NCBI GenBank assembly: GCA_003022005.1
Contig: PXRQ01000087.1
Coordinates: 1 to 35,311, forward strand
Direction of reading: 5' to 3'
Length of the DNA: 35,311 bases
From: Halobacteriales archaeon QS_5_70_15
GTDB taxonomy: Archaea > Halobacteriota > Halobacteria > Halobacteriales > Haloarculaceae
Shown here one piece after another: positions 1 to 8,397 of this stretch; position 1 is the first letter of the stretch, and each line of letters begins with the position of its first letter. The notes below the pieces were generated by a model, which was not told where the DNA came from, did no database searches, and saw only the letters and a program-made list of their open reading frames with translations. The position numbers and the translations under genes were made by a program.

Positions 1-1
1 C

Positions 2-910
2 CGCGAGCGCCTCGCGGCGCTCCGGTCGGCGCGAAGCCTCGACGACCTCGTCGATCTGACCGACGCGAGCGACGAGCACGGGGCGTACTTCGCGGCGAAA
101 GCCGAGTGGCGCGACCTCCGGGGGCGGGAGCTCGCGGCCACGGAACCGGCGTCGACGTCCCTCCCCGGCGCCCGGGTCGACGTCGACGGCCGAACCTTTC
201 TGGTACACGGTATCACCCACGCCGGGACGGCCGCCGAGCGGTCCCTCCTCCGCGAGCACGCGAGAGAATGGCTCGACGCGGGCGCAGCCGTCTACTGCGA
301 GCAGGGCGTCCGGTCGATCTACTTCGAGGGGTACCCCTCGGTGTGCGAGATGGACGACTACCGGTGGGCGATGGCCGAGTGCCGGCGGCTGGGCATCGAC
401 TCGCACGTCGAGGGGATTCCGGTCGAGGAGTTCGACGGTCTCGCCGAACAGGTGGACTCGCTGGCGGGGGCGCTCCGCGAGGCGGCGTTCTCGCTCGTCC
501 ACGCCGGGGGCGACGTCTACGGCGACCGGTTTCGGGCGGCACTGGGCGACGTCGCCGGCGCGTTCCTCACGAGCCACGAGGACGCCGCGACCGCCGAGGA
601 CTTCCAGTCGTTCACCCTCTCGCGGCGGGCGGCGTGGGACCCCCGTCTGCTGGATGACCTCCAGCGCTACTACGAGCGGAGCTTCCTCCCGCAGCCGGTA
701 GAGCGGGAGTGGCTCCGGCGCCACGACCCCGAACTCGAACTGATGACCCACGCGCGCAACGGGCGGATGGCCGACTACGCCCTCGCCCACGCCGGGACGG
801 CGTCGACGGTCCACCTCGTCGTCGGCGCCGCCCACCAGCCCGGCGTCCGCTACTACCTCGAGGCCGTCCGGGACGGTCGCCGGGAGCCGTCGCACGAGCC
901 GGTGGGCTGA
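2..910 (+). CDS. TraB/PrgY-GumN-like protein, 5' end cut off by window
   Basis: The reading frame is open from base 2 to the TGA at 908-910, so the true start lies upstream and about 302 residues are visible. The first 40 or so codons are acidic and charged. Then comes LVHGITHAG, followed about 30 residues later by VYCEQGVR. Near the C-terminus is HLVVGAAHQPGVRYYL, preceded by RNGRMADYAL. Two G-x-x-H motifs (GITH and GAAH) plus a conserved Glu and Arg after the first one are the hallmark of the TraB/PrgY/GumN/TIKI superfamily, some of whose members are metalloproteases. The assignment is inferred from these motifs only; the remaining sequence is divergent and no membrane segment is evident. 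Substrate is unknown. It is the leftmost gene, followed after 95 bp by an independent flavin-fold gene on the same strand. Confidence 0.5.
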   Translation, partial: RERLAALRSARSLDDLVDLTDASDEHGAYFAAKAEWRDLRGRELAATEPASTSLPGARVDVDGRTFLVHGITHAGTAAERSLLREHAREWLDAGAAVYCEQGVRSIYFEGYPSVCEMDDYRWAMAECRRLGIDSHVEGIPVEEFDGLAEQVDSLAGALREAAFSLVHAGGDVYGDRFRAALGDVAGAFLTSHEDAATAEDFQSFTLSRRAAWDPRLLDDLQRYYERSFLPQPVEREWLRRHDPELELMTHARNGRMADYALAHAGTASTVHLVVGAAHQPGVRYYLEAVRDGRREPSHEPVG

Positions 911-973
911 ACCCCGGGACGATCCGGGCGGTCCGACCGCGAGAGCCGCGTCGAGCGGCCGTCCGAGTGACCA

Positions 974-981
974 CGACTTTA
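974..981 (+). promoter_or_regulatory. TATA-like box for the PNPOx-family gene
   Basis: The sequence GACTTTAC lies 25-32 bp upstream of the GTG at 1006. This is the spacing expected for a leaderless haloarchaeal transcript and favours the GTG at 1006 over the in-frame GTG at 967. Confidence 0.45.
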
Positions 982-1005
982 CCCCGGACCCTCCACGTCC
1001 CGCCC

Positions 1006-1395
1006 GTGGTAGACAGCGTCCCGCGGGAGGCCGAGGAACTGTTGACGAGCGAGCCGCTGACGGCCTACCTGGCGACGAGCCGCGAGGACCGTCCCCACGT
1101 CGCGCCGGTGTGGTACCGGTACGAGGACGGGACCGTGGAGGTGATGACCACGGGCCGCAAGCTAGAGAACCTGCGGGCGAACCCCCGCGTCTCGCTCGCG
1201 GTCCAGAAGGCGGAGGCGGGCATCCCCGAGTGGACGGTCACGCTCCTCGGCACCGCCGAAGTCGTCGAGGAAGCGGGGGCGAACCGCGAGGCGAACCGCC
1301 GGATCAACCGGAAGTACGGCGCCGAACCCGACGCCTGGGAGGGGAACACCCTGGTCAGGATAGACGTCGGATCCGCGAGTCACCGGACGTACTGA
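1006..1395 (+). CDS. pyridoxamine 5'-phosphate oxidase-fold (flavin-binding) protein
   Basis: A 129-residue protein starting VVDSVPREAEELL and ending at TGA 1393-1395. The segment TAYLATSREDRPHVAPVWYR, then EVMTTGRKLENLRANPRVSL and VTLLGTAEVVEE, follows the split-barrel pattern of the PNPOx-like/F420-or-FMN-binding family: an initial xATxxxDGxPHxxPVW strand, then a T-x-x-x-R-K-x-x-N-L phosphate-binding stretch. Members bind FMN, F420 or heme and usually act as small oxidoreductases; the substrate cannot be told from sequence. GTG 1006 was chosen because a TATA-like box lies 27 bp upstream. Length is typical for single-domain members. It converges with the nucleoside hydrolase gene. Confidence 0.8.
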   Translation: MVDSVPREAEELLTSEPLTAYLATSREDRPHVAPVWYRYEDGTVEVMTTGRKLENLRANPRVSLAVQKAEAGIPEWTVTLLGTAEVVEEAGANREANRRINRKYGAEPDAWEGNTLVRIDVGSASHRTY

Positions 1396-1488
1396 CCGGG
1401 ACCGGAACCCGGACTCGGAGGCCCGTCGCCCCGGTCCGCTCCGACGGGGACGTGTGCGATAGCCGGCGACGTACCGGTCGGCGTGTCC

Positions 1489-2463
1489 TCACTCGGAGCG
1501 GAGCGCCCGGTCCGGGTCGCCGCGTTCGAGGATCGACAGGTGGACCTCGCGGTAGGCCACCGCGTCGGCCGACTCGACGACGTGGGTCCGGGGCTCGCCG
1601 TCGGTCACGCCGTCGGTGTCGACGGCGGAGTAGCCCCGGGTCAGTCCCTCGCGCTCGTCGACCGCGACGTGGTAGCGCTCGACGGACCCGCGGAGTTCGG
1701 GGTAGGCGAGCAGCGCGGCCGCCAGCGAGTCCGGCTGGGTCGTCCCGTCGATGCCCTGCTGGTCGGCGGTGAACTCCCGGACGGTCGCCGTGATCGTCTC
1801 GAAGAACCCCGCCAACTCGGTGTCCGTCCCGGCGATACGGTCGAGCGTGTCGGGCCCGAAGACGCCGTCCCTGACGCAGACCCCCCAGTCGACCAGGTGG
1901 ACCTCGAACTCGCGGACGACCCGCATCGCGGCGTCGGGGTCGACCCAGAAGTTGTACTCGGCGGCGGGGGTGACGTTCCCGCCGCACTCGACCGCGCCGC
2001 CCATCACCCACACGTCGTCGAGCAGGTCGGGAAGGTCGGGCTCGCGGGCGAGCGCGAGCGCGAGGTTGGTCAGCGGCCCGATGCAGAGCAGCGAGAGCTC
2101 GCCGGGTGCTTCGCGGGCCCGCTCGACGATGGCGTCGGGACCGAACCCCTCGGCGCTCTCGATACCCGTCTCCGGGAACAGGTCGCCGCCGAGCCCCCCC
2201 TCGCCGTGGACGTATTCGGCGTGCTCGTAGTCCTTGAGCAGGGGTTCGCGGGCGCCCTCGTACACCGGGACGTCCTCGCGGTCGACGAGCGAGAGGGTGT
2301 ACTTGGCGTTCTCGACCTCGTAGTCGAACGGCACGTTGCCGGCGACGACCGTCAGCGCCTCCACCTCGAGCCGGTCGGTCAGACAGCAGAGCAGGATCGC
2401 CTGCGTGTCGTCGCCGGCGGTGTCGGTGTCGACGATGACCCGTCGCGGGTCTGTGTCGCCCAT
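1489..2463 (-). CDS. nucleoside hydrolase (inosine-uridine preferring family)
   Basis: A 324-residue protein from ATG at 2463 (minus strand). VDTDTAGDD at residues 11-19 is the calcium-binding aspartate cluster of the nucleoside N-ribohydrolase family (usual form DTDPGxDD; here Pro-Gly is Thr-Ala). GPLTNLALAL (129-138) and MGGAVECGGNVTPAAEYN with the following DPDAA (154-179) are the other diagnostic blocks. Family members split the N-glycosidic bond of nucleosides into base and ribose for purine/pyrimidine salvage, probably in the cytoplasm. Length agrees with the family. The frame stays open 23 codons upstream, but that extension is Gly-rich and not protein-like, so ATG 2463 is preferred. 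It is divergent from the disulfide oxidoreductase, with only about 100 bp between the two starts. Confidence 0.9.
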   Translation of the reverse strand: MGDTDPRRVIVDTDTAGDDTQAILLCCLTDRLEVEALTVVAGNVPFDYEVENAKYTLSLVDREDVPVYEGAREPLLKDYEHAEYVHGEGGLGGDLFPETGIESAEGFGPDAIVERAREAPGELSLLCIGPLTNLALALAREPDLPDLLDDVWVMGGAVECGGNVTPAAEYNFWVDPDAAMRVVREFEVHLVDWGVCVRDGVFGPDTLDRIAGTDTELAGFFETITATVREFTADQQGIDGTTQPDSLAAALLAYPELRGSVERYHVAVDEREGLTRGYSAVDTDGVTDGEPRTHVVESADAVAYREVHLSILERGDPDRALRSE

Positions 2464-2535
2464 ACATCGAAAGTCGCGCCCCGGGGGAAAGCCGTTGTCC
2501 CCGCCGCCGCCCGACACGGACACGGCGGGCATAGA

Positions 2536-2543
2536 GATATATC
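2536..2543 (+). promoter_or_regulatory. TATA box for the disulfide oxidoreductase gene
   Basis: GATATATC lies 23-30 bp before the GTG start at 2566, an almost ideal archaeal TATA position for a leaderless mRNA. Confidence 0.6.
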
Positions 2544-2565
2544 ACCCGACGCCGACGCCCGGACC

Positions 2566-4026
2566 GTGCACGTACTCATTCTCGGTGCGTACGGCAGCGC
2601 CGGTGTCGCCGCGGCCGAGCGACTGCTGGCGCGGGCGGACGGGCGTTCGGTCGACCTCCGGCTGACGCTCGTCGACGACGGCGACCCCGGTGGCGGGCTC
2701 TGCATCCTCGACGGCTGTATGCCCTCGAAGGAGGTGCTCTCGGCCGCGGCCCACCGGTTCCAGGCCCGACACGACGACCGGGTCCTCGGCACGCCGGAGG
2801 TCGACCTGGAGTCGGTCGTCGCCACGAAGGACGAACACGTCGAGAGCTTCGCGGCCCACCGCCGTGCGGCCGTCCACCGGATGGCCGAGCGCGAGAACGT
2901 CGAGTTCCTCCACGCCCGCGGCGAGTTCGTCGACGACCGACGGGTCCGGGTCGGCGACCGCGAGTTCGACACCGACTACGTCGTCGTCGCCACCGGGTCG
3001 GTCCCGGACGTCCCCGACCTCCCGGGGATCGAAGAGGTCGACCCGATGCTGAGTTCGGAGATCCTCGACGCGACGAGGCTCCCCGACAGCGCGGTCGTCA
3101 TGGGCTTTGGCTACGTGGGGATGGAGCTCGTGCCCTACCTCGCGGAGGCCGGCGGGACGGACGTCACCGTCGTCGAGCACGACGCGCGGCCGCTCGACGA
3201 GGCCGACCCCGCGTTCGGCGACGCGCTGCTCGAACTCTACCGCGAGGCGTTCGGGGTCGAGGTGCTGACCCACACCCGCGAGCGGTCCGTCGAGGCCACC
3301 GGGGAGGGGGTGCGGCTCCACCTGGAGCGGTCCCCGCCGGAAGGGGGAGGCGAACGCGGGGAGGGGGGCGACGGTCGCGAGTCCGAGTCCGGGGAGTTCG
3401 CCGTCGAGGCCGATCGGCTGGTGACGGTCACCGGTCGGCGGCCGAACCTCGACGGCCTCGGCCTCGAGCACACGGCGCTCTCGCCGGGCGAGGGATGGGT
3501 CACGGACACGATGCGGGCCGCGGACGACGACCGGGTCTTCGTCGTCGGCGACGCCAACGGGCGCGAGCCGATCCTCCACGTCGCCAAGGAGCAGGGCCAC
3601 CGCGCGGCGGAGAACGTCTTGCGGCACGCCCGCGGCGACCCGCTCGAACCGTACGAGAACGTCCACCACCACGTCGTCTTCTCCGGGCTGGCGACGTACC
3701 CGTACGCGCGGGTGGGCCACAGCGAGGCCTCGGCACGCGAGGCGGGGCTCGACTGCGAGGCCGTCACCCGGCAGGCGAGCGACGACGGCGTGTTCAGGAC
3801 GAAGGCCCACCCGGAGGGGCTGGCGTCGCTCGTCGTCGGCGCGGACGGGACGGTGCTCGGCTACCAGGGGCTCCACTACCACGCCGACGTGATGGCGAAG
3901 ACGATGCAGGTGGTCGTCGAGCGGGGGATGGACGTCCGGGAGGTCCCCGACCGCGCCTACCACCCGACGACGCCGGAGATACTCGACGGGCTGTTCCGGG
4001 CGGGCGCCGACGCCCTCGGGGACTGA
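2566..4026 (+). CDS. class I pyridine nucleotide-disulfide oxidoreductase (dihydrolipoamide dehydrogenase/mercuric reductase-like)
   Basis: A 486-residue flavoprotein. VHVLILGAYGSAG at the N-terminus is the FAD-binding Rossmann loop. LCILDGCMPSK carries the redox-active pair C46 and C51 in the CxxxxC arrangement of class I enzymes. MGFGYVGMEL near residue 180 is the NAD(P)-binding loop, VFVVGDANG near residue 325 is the second FAD contact, and the C-terminal YHPTTPE resembles the family HPT-x-x-E motif that supplies the active-site acid-base. It should reduce a disulfide substrate with NAD(P)H; which one is not clear, and no 2-oxoacid dehydrogenase genes are nearby, so an annotation as pyruvate dehydrogenase E3 would be unsafe. 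A Gly/Glu-rich low-complexity insert lies at about residues 258-276, between two strands. The start rests on the TATA box 27 bp upstream. Confidence 0.85.
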   Translation: MHVLILGAYGSAGVAAAERLLARADGRSVDLRLTLVDDGDPGGGLCILDGCMPSKEVLSAAAHRFQARHDDRVLGTPEVDLESVVATKDEHVESFAAHRRAAVHRMAERENVEFLHARGEFVDDRRVRVGDREFDTDYVVVATGSVPDVPDLPGIEEVDPMLSSEILDATRLPDSAVVMGFGYVGMELVPYLAEAGGTDVTVVEHDARPLDEADPAFGDALLELYREAFGVEVLTHTRERSVEATGEGVRLHLERSPPEGGGERGEGGDGRESESGEFAVEADRLVTVTGRRPNLDGLGLEHTALSPGEGWVTDTMRAADDDRVFVVGDANGREPILHVAKEQGHRAAENVLRHARGDPLEPYENVHHHVVFSGLATYPYARVGHSEASAREAGLDCEAVTRQASDDGVFRTKAHPEGLASLVVGADGTVLGYQGLHYHADVMAKTMQVVVERGMDVREVPDRAYHPTTPEILDGLFRAGADALGD

Positions 4027-4231
4027 CCGGGACCGCCGTCCCTCACTCGTCTCCACGGCCGCGGACCGGGCGCCTCGTGGCTCGTCGTGCGGTCCCCCGA
4101 GCCGGGCGTGCGCGGCTTCCCGGACGGGGATCCCTAGCCACGACGGACCCCACCGTCCGTCCCCCTGTATCTCCTGTGCCGCCGGGACGACCTCTTTGTT
4201 TCACGCCGCCCGCGGGCGCTCGTCGCCGGGG

Positions 4232-4241
4232 TTATTAAATA
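4232..4241 (+). promoter_or_regulatory. TATA box for the PGF-CTERM surface protein gene
   Basis: TTATTAAATA is centred 27 bp upstream of the ATG at 4264. It is one of the most AT-rich stretches in a very GC-rich area, which supports a leaderless start. Confidence 0.6.
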
Positions 4242-4263
4242 CGCACGGGCCGACAGTTCGGCC

Positions 4264-5520
4264 ATGCGACGTGGCTTGATTCCTCTCGCGGCGGTCGTGG
4301 TCCTCGTGTCCCTGGCGCCACCCGTCGGCGCGGCCGCGGGCGCCGCGGGGTCGACCGCGACACAGGATCAGGTAACCCTGACCGTCTCGGTCATCTCCAA
4401 GGGTGGGGCGCAGATCGGCGGCGTCAGCATCGACGCGACGTGGGATGGGGGCGAGACGACGGCGACGACAGCCAACAACGGCAAGGCGTTCGTGGACGTC
4501 CCCCGGGGTGCCGACGTGGACATCTCCGTCTCCTCGGATCGGTTCGTCCGGAACTTCCCCGTGACCGTCGAGGACGCCACTACACAGGAGGTGACCGTCG
4601 TGGTAGCCCGAGAGGGTTCGGCGACGATCAGTACCCCCTCCCCGAACGGGCCGGTCCAGGGCGCGTCGGTCCGGCTGGTCCAGGACGGACGGACGGTGGT
4701 CTCGGGACGGACGAACGCGGACGGGACGTTCTCGACCGGCATCATCGAGCAGGGGCGGTACACGCTCGTGACCGCGAAACCGACCTACTTCACTAACCGG
4801 ACCGAGTTCAGGGTCGAGAGCGAGGGCGTCAACCGGGAGGTGTCGATGCGGACCGGGAGCGTCCGGGTCGAGGTCCGGGTGTTCGACGACCACTTCGAGG
4901 ACCCGAGGTCGGTGAACAACGCCACCGTCGAGTTCGGTGACATCGGGACCGCCCGGACGACGGGCGGGACGTCCGTCTTCGCCGTCCCGGTGAACACCGA
5001 GCATACGGTTCGGGTCACGAAACCCGACTACGAGAGCGCGCGGACGCAGTACGCGGTCGGTGAGTCCTCCGACAGCATCCGACTGACCATCCAGCGGGAG
5101 CCGACCCTCACGGTCCGGCCGGTCAACAGGCGGGTCGTCGTCGGGGAGTCCACGGTCGTCACCGTCCTCGACGCGTACGGCGATCCCGTCGCCGACGCGA
5201 CGGTCAGCCTCGACGGGGAGACCGTCGCGCGGACCGACGGGAGCGGGGAGGTCCGCGTCGTCATCGAGAGCGCCGGGAACCACACGGTTTCCGCGAGCGC
5301 CGGCGGCATCGGGTCCGACGGAACGACGATCGTCGGCGTGGCCGTCGGCGACTCGACCCCGTCGCCGACCGCCACCCCGCCACCGACCGCTACCCCGTCG
5401 CCGACCGAGTCACCGACCCCCGTCCCCACGACGACGGCGGTGTCCCTGCCCGGGTTCGGCCCCATCGTGGCCGCGCTGGGGGTCGTCCTCGCGGCGGCCC
5501 TTCTGCTCCGGCGGGACTGA
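4264..5520 (+). CDS. secreted, archaeosortase-processed (PGF-CTERM) surface protein with Ig-like repeats
   Basis: A 418-residue exported protein. Residues 1-24 form a Sec-type signal peptide (two Arg, hydrophobic core, Ala-rich cleavage region). The body holds four or so beta-sandwich repeats of the carboxypeptidase-regulatory/PEGA-like type, seen as repeated pairs such as GVSIDATWDG, GASVRLVQDG and DATVSLDGETV, each followed by a Thr/Gly turn. From about residue 366 there is a Thr/Pro/Ser stalk (PSPTATPPPTATPSPTESPTP), then LPGFG directly before a hydrophobic helix and a terminal RRD. Stalk, PGF, helix and basic end are the recognised archaeosortase A sorting signal, after which a lipid anchor is attached. 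It probably sits on the cell surface; ligand unknown. It is a single-gene unit with its own TATA box. Confidence 0.85.
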   Translation: MRRGLIPLAAVVVLVSLAPPVGAAAGAAGSTATQDQVTLTVSVISKGGAQIGGVSIDATWDGGETTATTANNGKAFVDVPRGADVDISVSSDRFVRNFPVTVEDATTQEVTVVVAREGSATISTPSPNGPVQGASVRLVQDGRTVVSGRTNADGTFSTGIIEQGRYTLVTAKPTYFTNRTEFRVESEGVNREVSMRTGSVRVEVRVFDDHFEDPRSVNNATVEFGDIGTARTTGGTSVFAVPVNTEHTVRVTKPDYESARTQYAVGESSDSIRLTIQREPTLTVRPVNRRVVVGESTVVTVLDAYGDPVADATVSLDGETVARTDGSGEVRVVIESAGNHTVSASAGGIGSDGTTIVGVAVGDSTPSPTATPPPTATPSPTESPTPVPTTTAVSLPGFGPIVAALGVVLAAALLLRRD

Positions 5521-5663
5521 CCCCGGTCCGGGTCGTCGAGCCGTCGGACCGCCGGGCGGTTCGACCGCGACGACCGGCCGGGTCCCGGCACCGCCTGCGC
5601 GCTCCCGTCACCGGTGGTCCGGTCGGGGCCTCCCGACGACGGGGCAGCCGGCGGCAACCCCGA

Positions 5664-6428
5664 CTACGAGATGGAGTATCCCCCGTCGATGACGAGCCCG
5701 TGACCGGTGATCCACGAGGCGTCGTCGCTGAGGAGGAACACGGCCGGTTTCGCGACGTCGTCGGGCTCCCCCAGCCGACCGAGCGGATACTGCCTCGCCA
5801 TCCGTTCCTTGACCGCCTCGGAGTCCTCGCCGTAGGCGTCGAACGCCTGCCGGGCCAGCGGCGTGTCCACGATGCCCGGACAGACCGCGTTGGCGCGGAC
5901 CCCCTCGCTCCCGGCCTCGGCGGCGACCGCCCGCGTGAAGTTCAACACGGCACCCTTCGTCAGCGAGTAGATCGACTGCTTCGGCATCCCGATGAACCCC
6001 GCCAGCGACGCCACGTTGACGATGCTGCCCGACCCCTGTGCCTTCAGGTGCGGGAGCGCGGCGTGACAGCCGTGCCACACCCCCCGGACGTTCACGTCCA
6101 GCACCGTCTCGAGGGTCCCCTCGTCGAGGTCCTCCGTGTCGGCGGCACGGTGGGCGACGCCCGCGTTGTTGACGATCCCGTCGAGGCCGTGCTCCTCGGC
6201 GACGGCGTCGACGAGGTCGTGGAACGCCGCCCCGTCCGTGACGTCGAGGTCGCGGAAGACGGCCTCGCCGGGCGTTTCGGAGGCCATCGCGACGGTCTCC
6301 TCGCCGCCCGCCGAGTCGACGTCGGTGACGACCACGGTCGCCCCCTCCTCCGCCGCGCGGTAGCTGATCCGTCGGCCGAGCCCGGAGCCGGCGCCGGTGA
6401 CGAACACGGTTCTGTCCTGGAGTCGCAT
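5664..6428 (-). CDS. short-chain dehydrogenase/reductase (FabG-like)
   Basis: A 254-residue protein. TGAGSGLG (11-18) is the glycine-rich cofactor loop and NNAG is at 87-90. The catalytic set is S141, Y154 and K158 in ASLAG...YSLTK, and the C-terminal DDASWITGHGLVIDGGYS is the standard classical SDR ending. An acidic residue after the second beta strand (TDVDS) suggests a preference for NAD(H). It is a cytoplasmic alcohol/ketone oxidoreductase; the substrate cannot be deduced. It converges with the surface-protein gene and is divergent from the GDPD gene. Start ATG 6428 has a TATA box 26-31 bp upstream. Confidence 0.9.
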   Translation of the reverse strand: MRLQDRTVFVTGAGSGLGRRISYRAAEEGATVVVTDVDSAGGEETVAMASETPGEAVFRDLDVTDGAAFHDLVDAVAEEHGLDGIVNNAGVAHRAADTEDLDEGTLETVLDVNVRGVWHGCHAALPHLKAQGSGSIVNVASLAGFIGMPKQSIYSLTKGAVLNFTRAVAAEAGSEGVRANAVCPGIVDTPLARQAFDAYGEDSEAVKERMARQYPLGRLGEPDDVAKPAVFLLSDDASWITGHGLVIDGGYSIS

Positions 6429-6453
6429 GGGCCCCCGATGGGACGGGGGGTTG

Positions 6454-6459
6454 TTAAAT
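6454..6459 (-). promoter_or_regulatory. TATA-like box for the SDR gene
   Basis: The minus-strand sequence ATTTAA lies 26-31 bp upstream of ATG 6428. With the GDPD box at 6725 it bounds a 328-bp divergent intergenic region (6429-6756) in which nothing else was recognised. Confidence 0.5.
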
Positions 6460-6724
6460 CGGCCTCCGGATCGTCCGTCCCCTTCCCGGTCGCGGGCGGC
6501 CGGCGACGCCGCGGTGACCCCTCAGGCTCGGGTGCGACGGTCTCACCGGCCCGTGGCTCCTCCGTCTTTCCGTCCGCAACTACGCGGTCGTGGTCGCCGA
6601 TGGGCCCCGCGCGAGCGGCGGGGCGAGCGGACGGCCGCCGGCCCCGTGGTCCGTTCGCCCGACCGCCACCGCCCGGCCGCCGGTCGGCGTGGGAGTTCGG
6701 ACCGTCCCGACGCGGTGGAGCAGG

Positions 6725-6730
6725 TTTTAA
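6725..6730 (+). promoter_or_regulatory. TATA-like box for the GDPD gene
   Basis: TTTTAA lies 27-32 bp upstream of GTG 6757, the leaderless spacing. It is why GTG 6757 is preferred over the much longer open frame that starts upstream in Pro/Arg-rich, non-protein-like sequence. Confidence 0.5.
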
Positions 6731-6756
6731 CGGCCTACCCGCGAACCGCCGGACAC

Positions 6757-7536
6757 GTGAGTATCGACGTCATCGCCCACCGGGGGTTCGCGGGGGTCTT
6801 CCCGGAGAACACCACGGCAGCCGTCACGGCCGCCGGTCTCCACCCCGAGGTCCGCACCGTCGAAATCGACACGATGCCGTGTGCGGACGGGACGCCGGTC
6901 GTCTTCCATGACGCCCGGCTGGACGAGCGCGAGGACGGCTCGCCGGGGCTGACCGACGCGTCGGGCGTCGTCTGGGAGACCGACCGCGGGACGGTCACGG
7001 GCGCGGAGGTGCTCGACAGCGGGTGGACGGTGCCGACGCTGGCGGAAGCCGTCGAGGCGGTCCCGACCGGCGTCCGGCTGAATGTCGAACTCAAGAACCC
7101 GGGGTCGTTCGACGTCCGACCGGGCGAGAAGCTCCACGGGTCCGAGCTCGAGGCACAGCGCGAGCTCTGGGCCCCGTTCGTCGCCCGCGTCCTCGAGGTC
7201 GTCGGGCGGCTCGACCGCGTGCTCGTCTCCTCGTTCTGCGAGGCGGCGGTCGCCGAGACCGCCGACCGGTCGACCCGCCGGACCGCGTCGCTCTGCGGTC
7301 CCGGGAGCGTCGAGGCGGGGTTCGACGTGGTCCGCGAACACGGCCCGACCGCGTTCCACCCGGCGAAGGAGGCCGTGTTCGACGAGCCCGGGATCGTCGA
7401 CCGGGCGGTCGGGACCGGCTGCGAGGTGAACGCCTGGACCGCCCGGACCTGGCACGACGTGAAGCGCCTGCGCGAGGCGGGAGTCCACGGCGTCGTCGCG
7501 GACTACCCGACGCTGACGCTCGCCGGCGGGCGGTGA
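6757..7536 (+). CDS. glycerophosphodiester phosphodiesterase family protein
   Basis: A 259-residue protein. VIAHRGFAGVFPENT (residues 5-19) gives the catalytic H8-R9 and the E17-N18 pair. EIDTM with D38 and FHD with H51 supply the metal-binding acids and second catalytic histidine, and LNVELK carries E111 and K113. These are the defining motifs of the GDPD TIM barrel, which hydrolyses glycerophosphodiesters to glycerol-phosphate and an alcohol. The C-terminal VNAWTARTWHDVKRLREAGVHGVVADYP is the usual last two barrel strands. There is no signal peptide, so it is probably cytoplasmic. A role in turnover of archaeal lipid headgroups is inference. It is followed 87 bp later by an SDR gene with its own likely promoter. 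Confidence 0.9.
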   Translation: MSIDVIAHRGFAGVFPENTTAAVTAAGLHPEVRTVEIDTMPCADGTPVVFHDARLDEREDGSPGLTDASGVVWETDRGTVTGAEVLDSGWTVPTLAEAVEAVPTGVRLNVELKNPGSFDVRPGEKLHGSELEAQRELWAPFVARVLEVVGRLDRVLVSSFCEAAVAETADRSTRRTASLCGPGSVEAGFDVVREHGPTAFHPAKEAVFDEPGIVDRAVGTGCEVNAWTARTWHDVKRLREAGVHGVVADYPTLTLAGGR

Positions 7537-7623
7537 GGCACGGCCGGCCGCCGTCGGCCCGGCCGTCGCGATCGCCGGCGGTCAGTGGAAAGGACGATAG
7601 GCCGGGGAGACGACGCCCCGCCC

Positions 7624-8370
7624 ATGACCGAGGGACCGCTGTCGGGACGGACAGCAGTCATGACGGGTGCGAGTGCGGGCATCGGACGGGAGACGGCTCG
7701 CGTGCTCGCCCGCGAGGGCGCGAACGTGGCGCTCGCCGCCCGCAGGGAGGAGCGCCTGGAGCGCGTCGCCGAGGGAATCGAGTCCGCACACGACGCCGAA
7801 ACGCTCGTGATGCCGACCGACGTCACGGACGAGGACGCCGTCGCCGACTTCGTGGACGCGACGGTCGCGCAGTTCGGCGGGCTCGACGTCGCGGTTCACA
7901 ACGCCGGCGTCGGCGTCGGCGACCGCCACTACGATCTCGCCGACCTCTCGACCGAGGACTACCGCCGGGTCAAGTCGGTGAACGAGGACGGCACGTTCTA
8001 CCTGACGCGGGCGGCACTCCCGTACGTCCGCGAGGCGGAGGGGCACCTGATCTACGTCGCCAGCTACGCCGGCCAGCAGCCCCGCGCGTACGACCCGGTG
8101 TACGCCGCCTCGAAGTGGTGGATGCGGGGGTTCGCCAAGTCCGTCTCCTCGCAGGTCGGGGAGGCGGACGTCGGCGTCACGGTCGTGAACCCGGCGGCCG
8201 TCCGCACGGAGTTCGACGTCGACGGGCAGTCGATGGCCGAGCGGTACGGTCCCGGCGAGGCGGTCGAGCCCGCGGAGGTCGCCGAGACCGTCGCCTTCGC
8301 CGCCGAGCGCTCGCCGTCGATGGTCCACGAGGTCGACGTCTACACGCGGGACAAGCTCGGCGAGATCTGA
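7624..8370 (+). CDS. short-chain dehydrogenase/reductase
   Basis: A 248-residue classical SDR. TGASAGIG begins at residue 14, HNAG is at 92-95 (His in place of the first Asn of the usual NNAG), and S147, Y160 and K164 form the catalytic set (ASYAG...VYAASK). The basic pair after the second strand (ALAARRE) suggests a preference for NADP(H). The C-terminal part is shorter than in FabG-type enzymes and lacks the usual IDGG ending. It resembles the 3-hydroxy acid/serine dehydrogenase-like subgroup (PAAVRTEF, then a Val-rich end), but the substrate is unknown. Start ATG 7624 has a weak TATA-like ACGATAG 24-30 bp upstream. It converges with the small gene at 8398. Confidence 0.88.
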   Translation: MTEGPLSGRTAVMTGASAGIGRETARVLAREGANVALAARREERLERVAEGIESAHDAETLVMPTDVTDEDAVADFVDATVAQFGGLDVAVHNAGVGVGDRHYDLADLSTEDYRRVKSVNEDGTFYLTRAALPYVREAEGHLIYVASYAGQQPRAYDPVYAASKWWMRGFAKSVSSQVGEADVGVTVVNPAAVRTEFDVDGQSMAERYGPGEAVEPAEVAETVAFAAERSPSMVHEVDVYTRDKLGEI

Positions 8371-8397
8371 TCGCCGGCGGTCGTCGCGTTCCGACGA

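Noticed and set aside
1483..2565. Long upstream extension of the disulfide oxidoreductase frame
   Set aside because: It is the antisense of the nucleoside hydrolase gene; the TATA box at 2536-2543 and FAD motif place the true start at 2566.
2542..4056. 504-codon minus-strand open frame opposite the disulfide oxidoreductase
   Set aside because: Composition is the antisense shadow of an acidic GC-rich gene; it has no motif, while the plus strand carries all family motifs.
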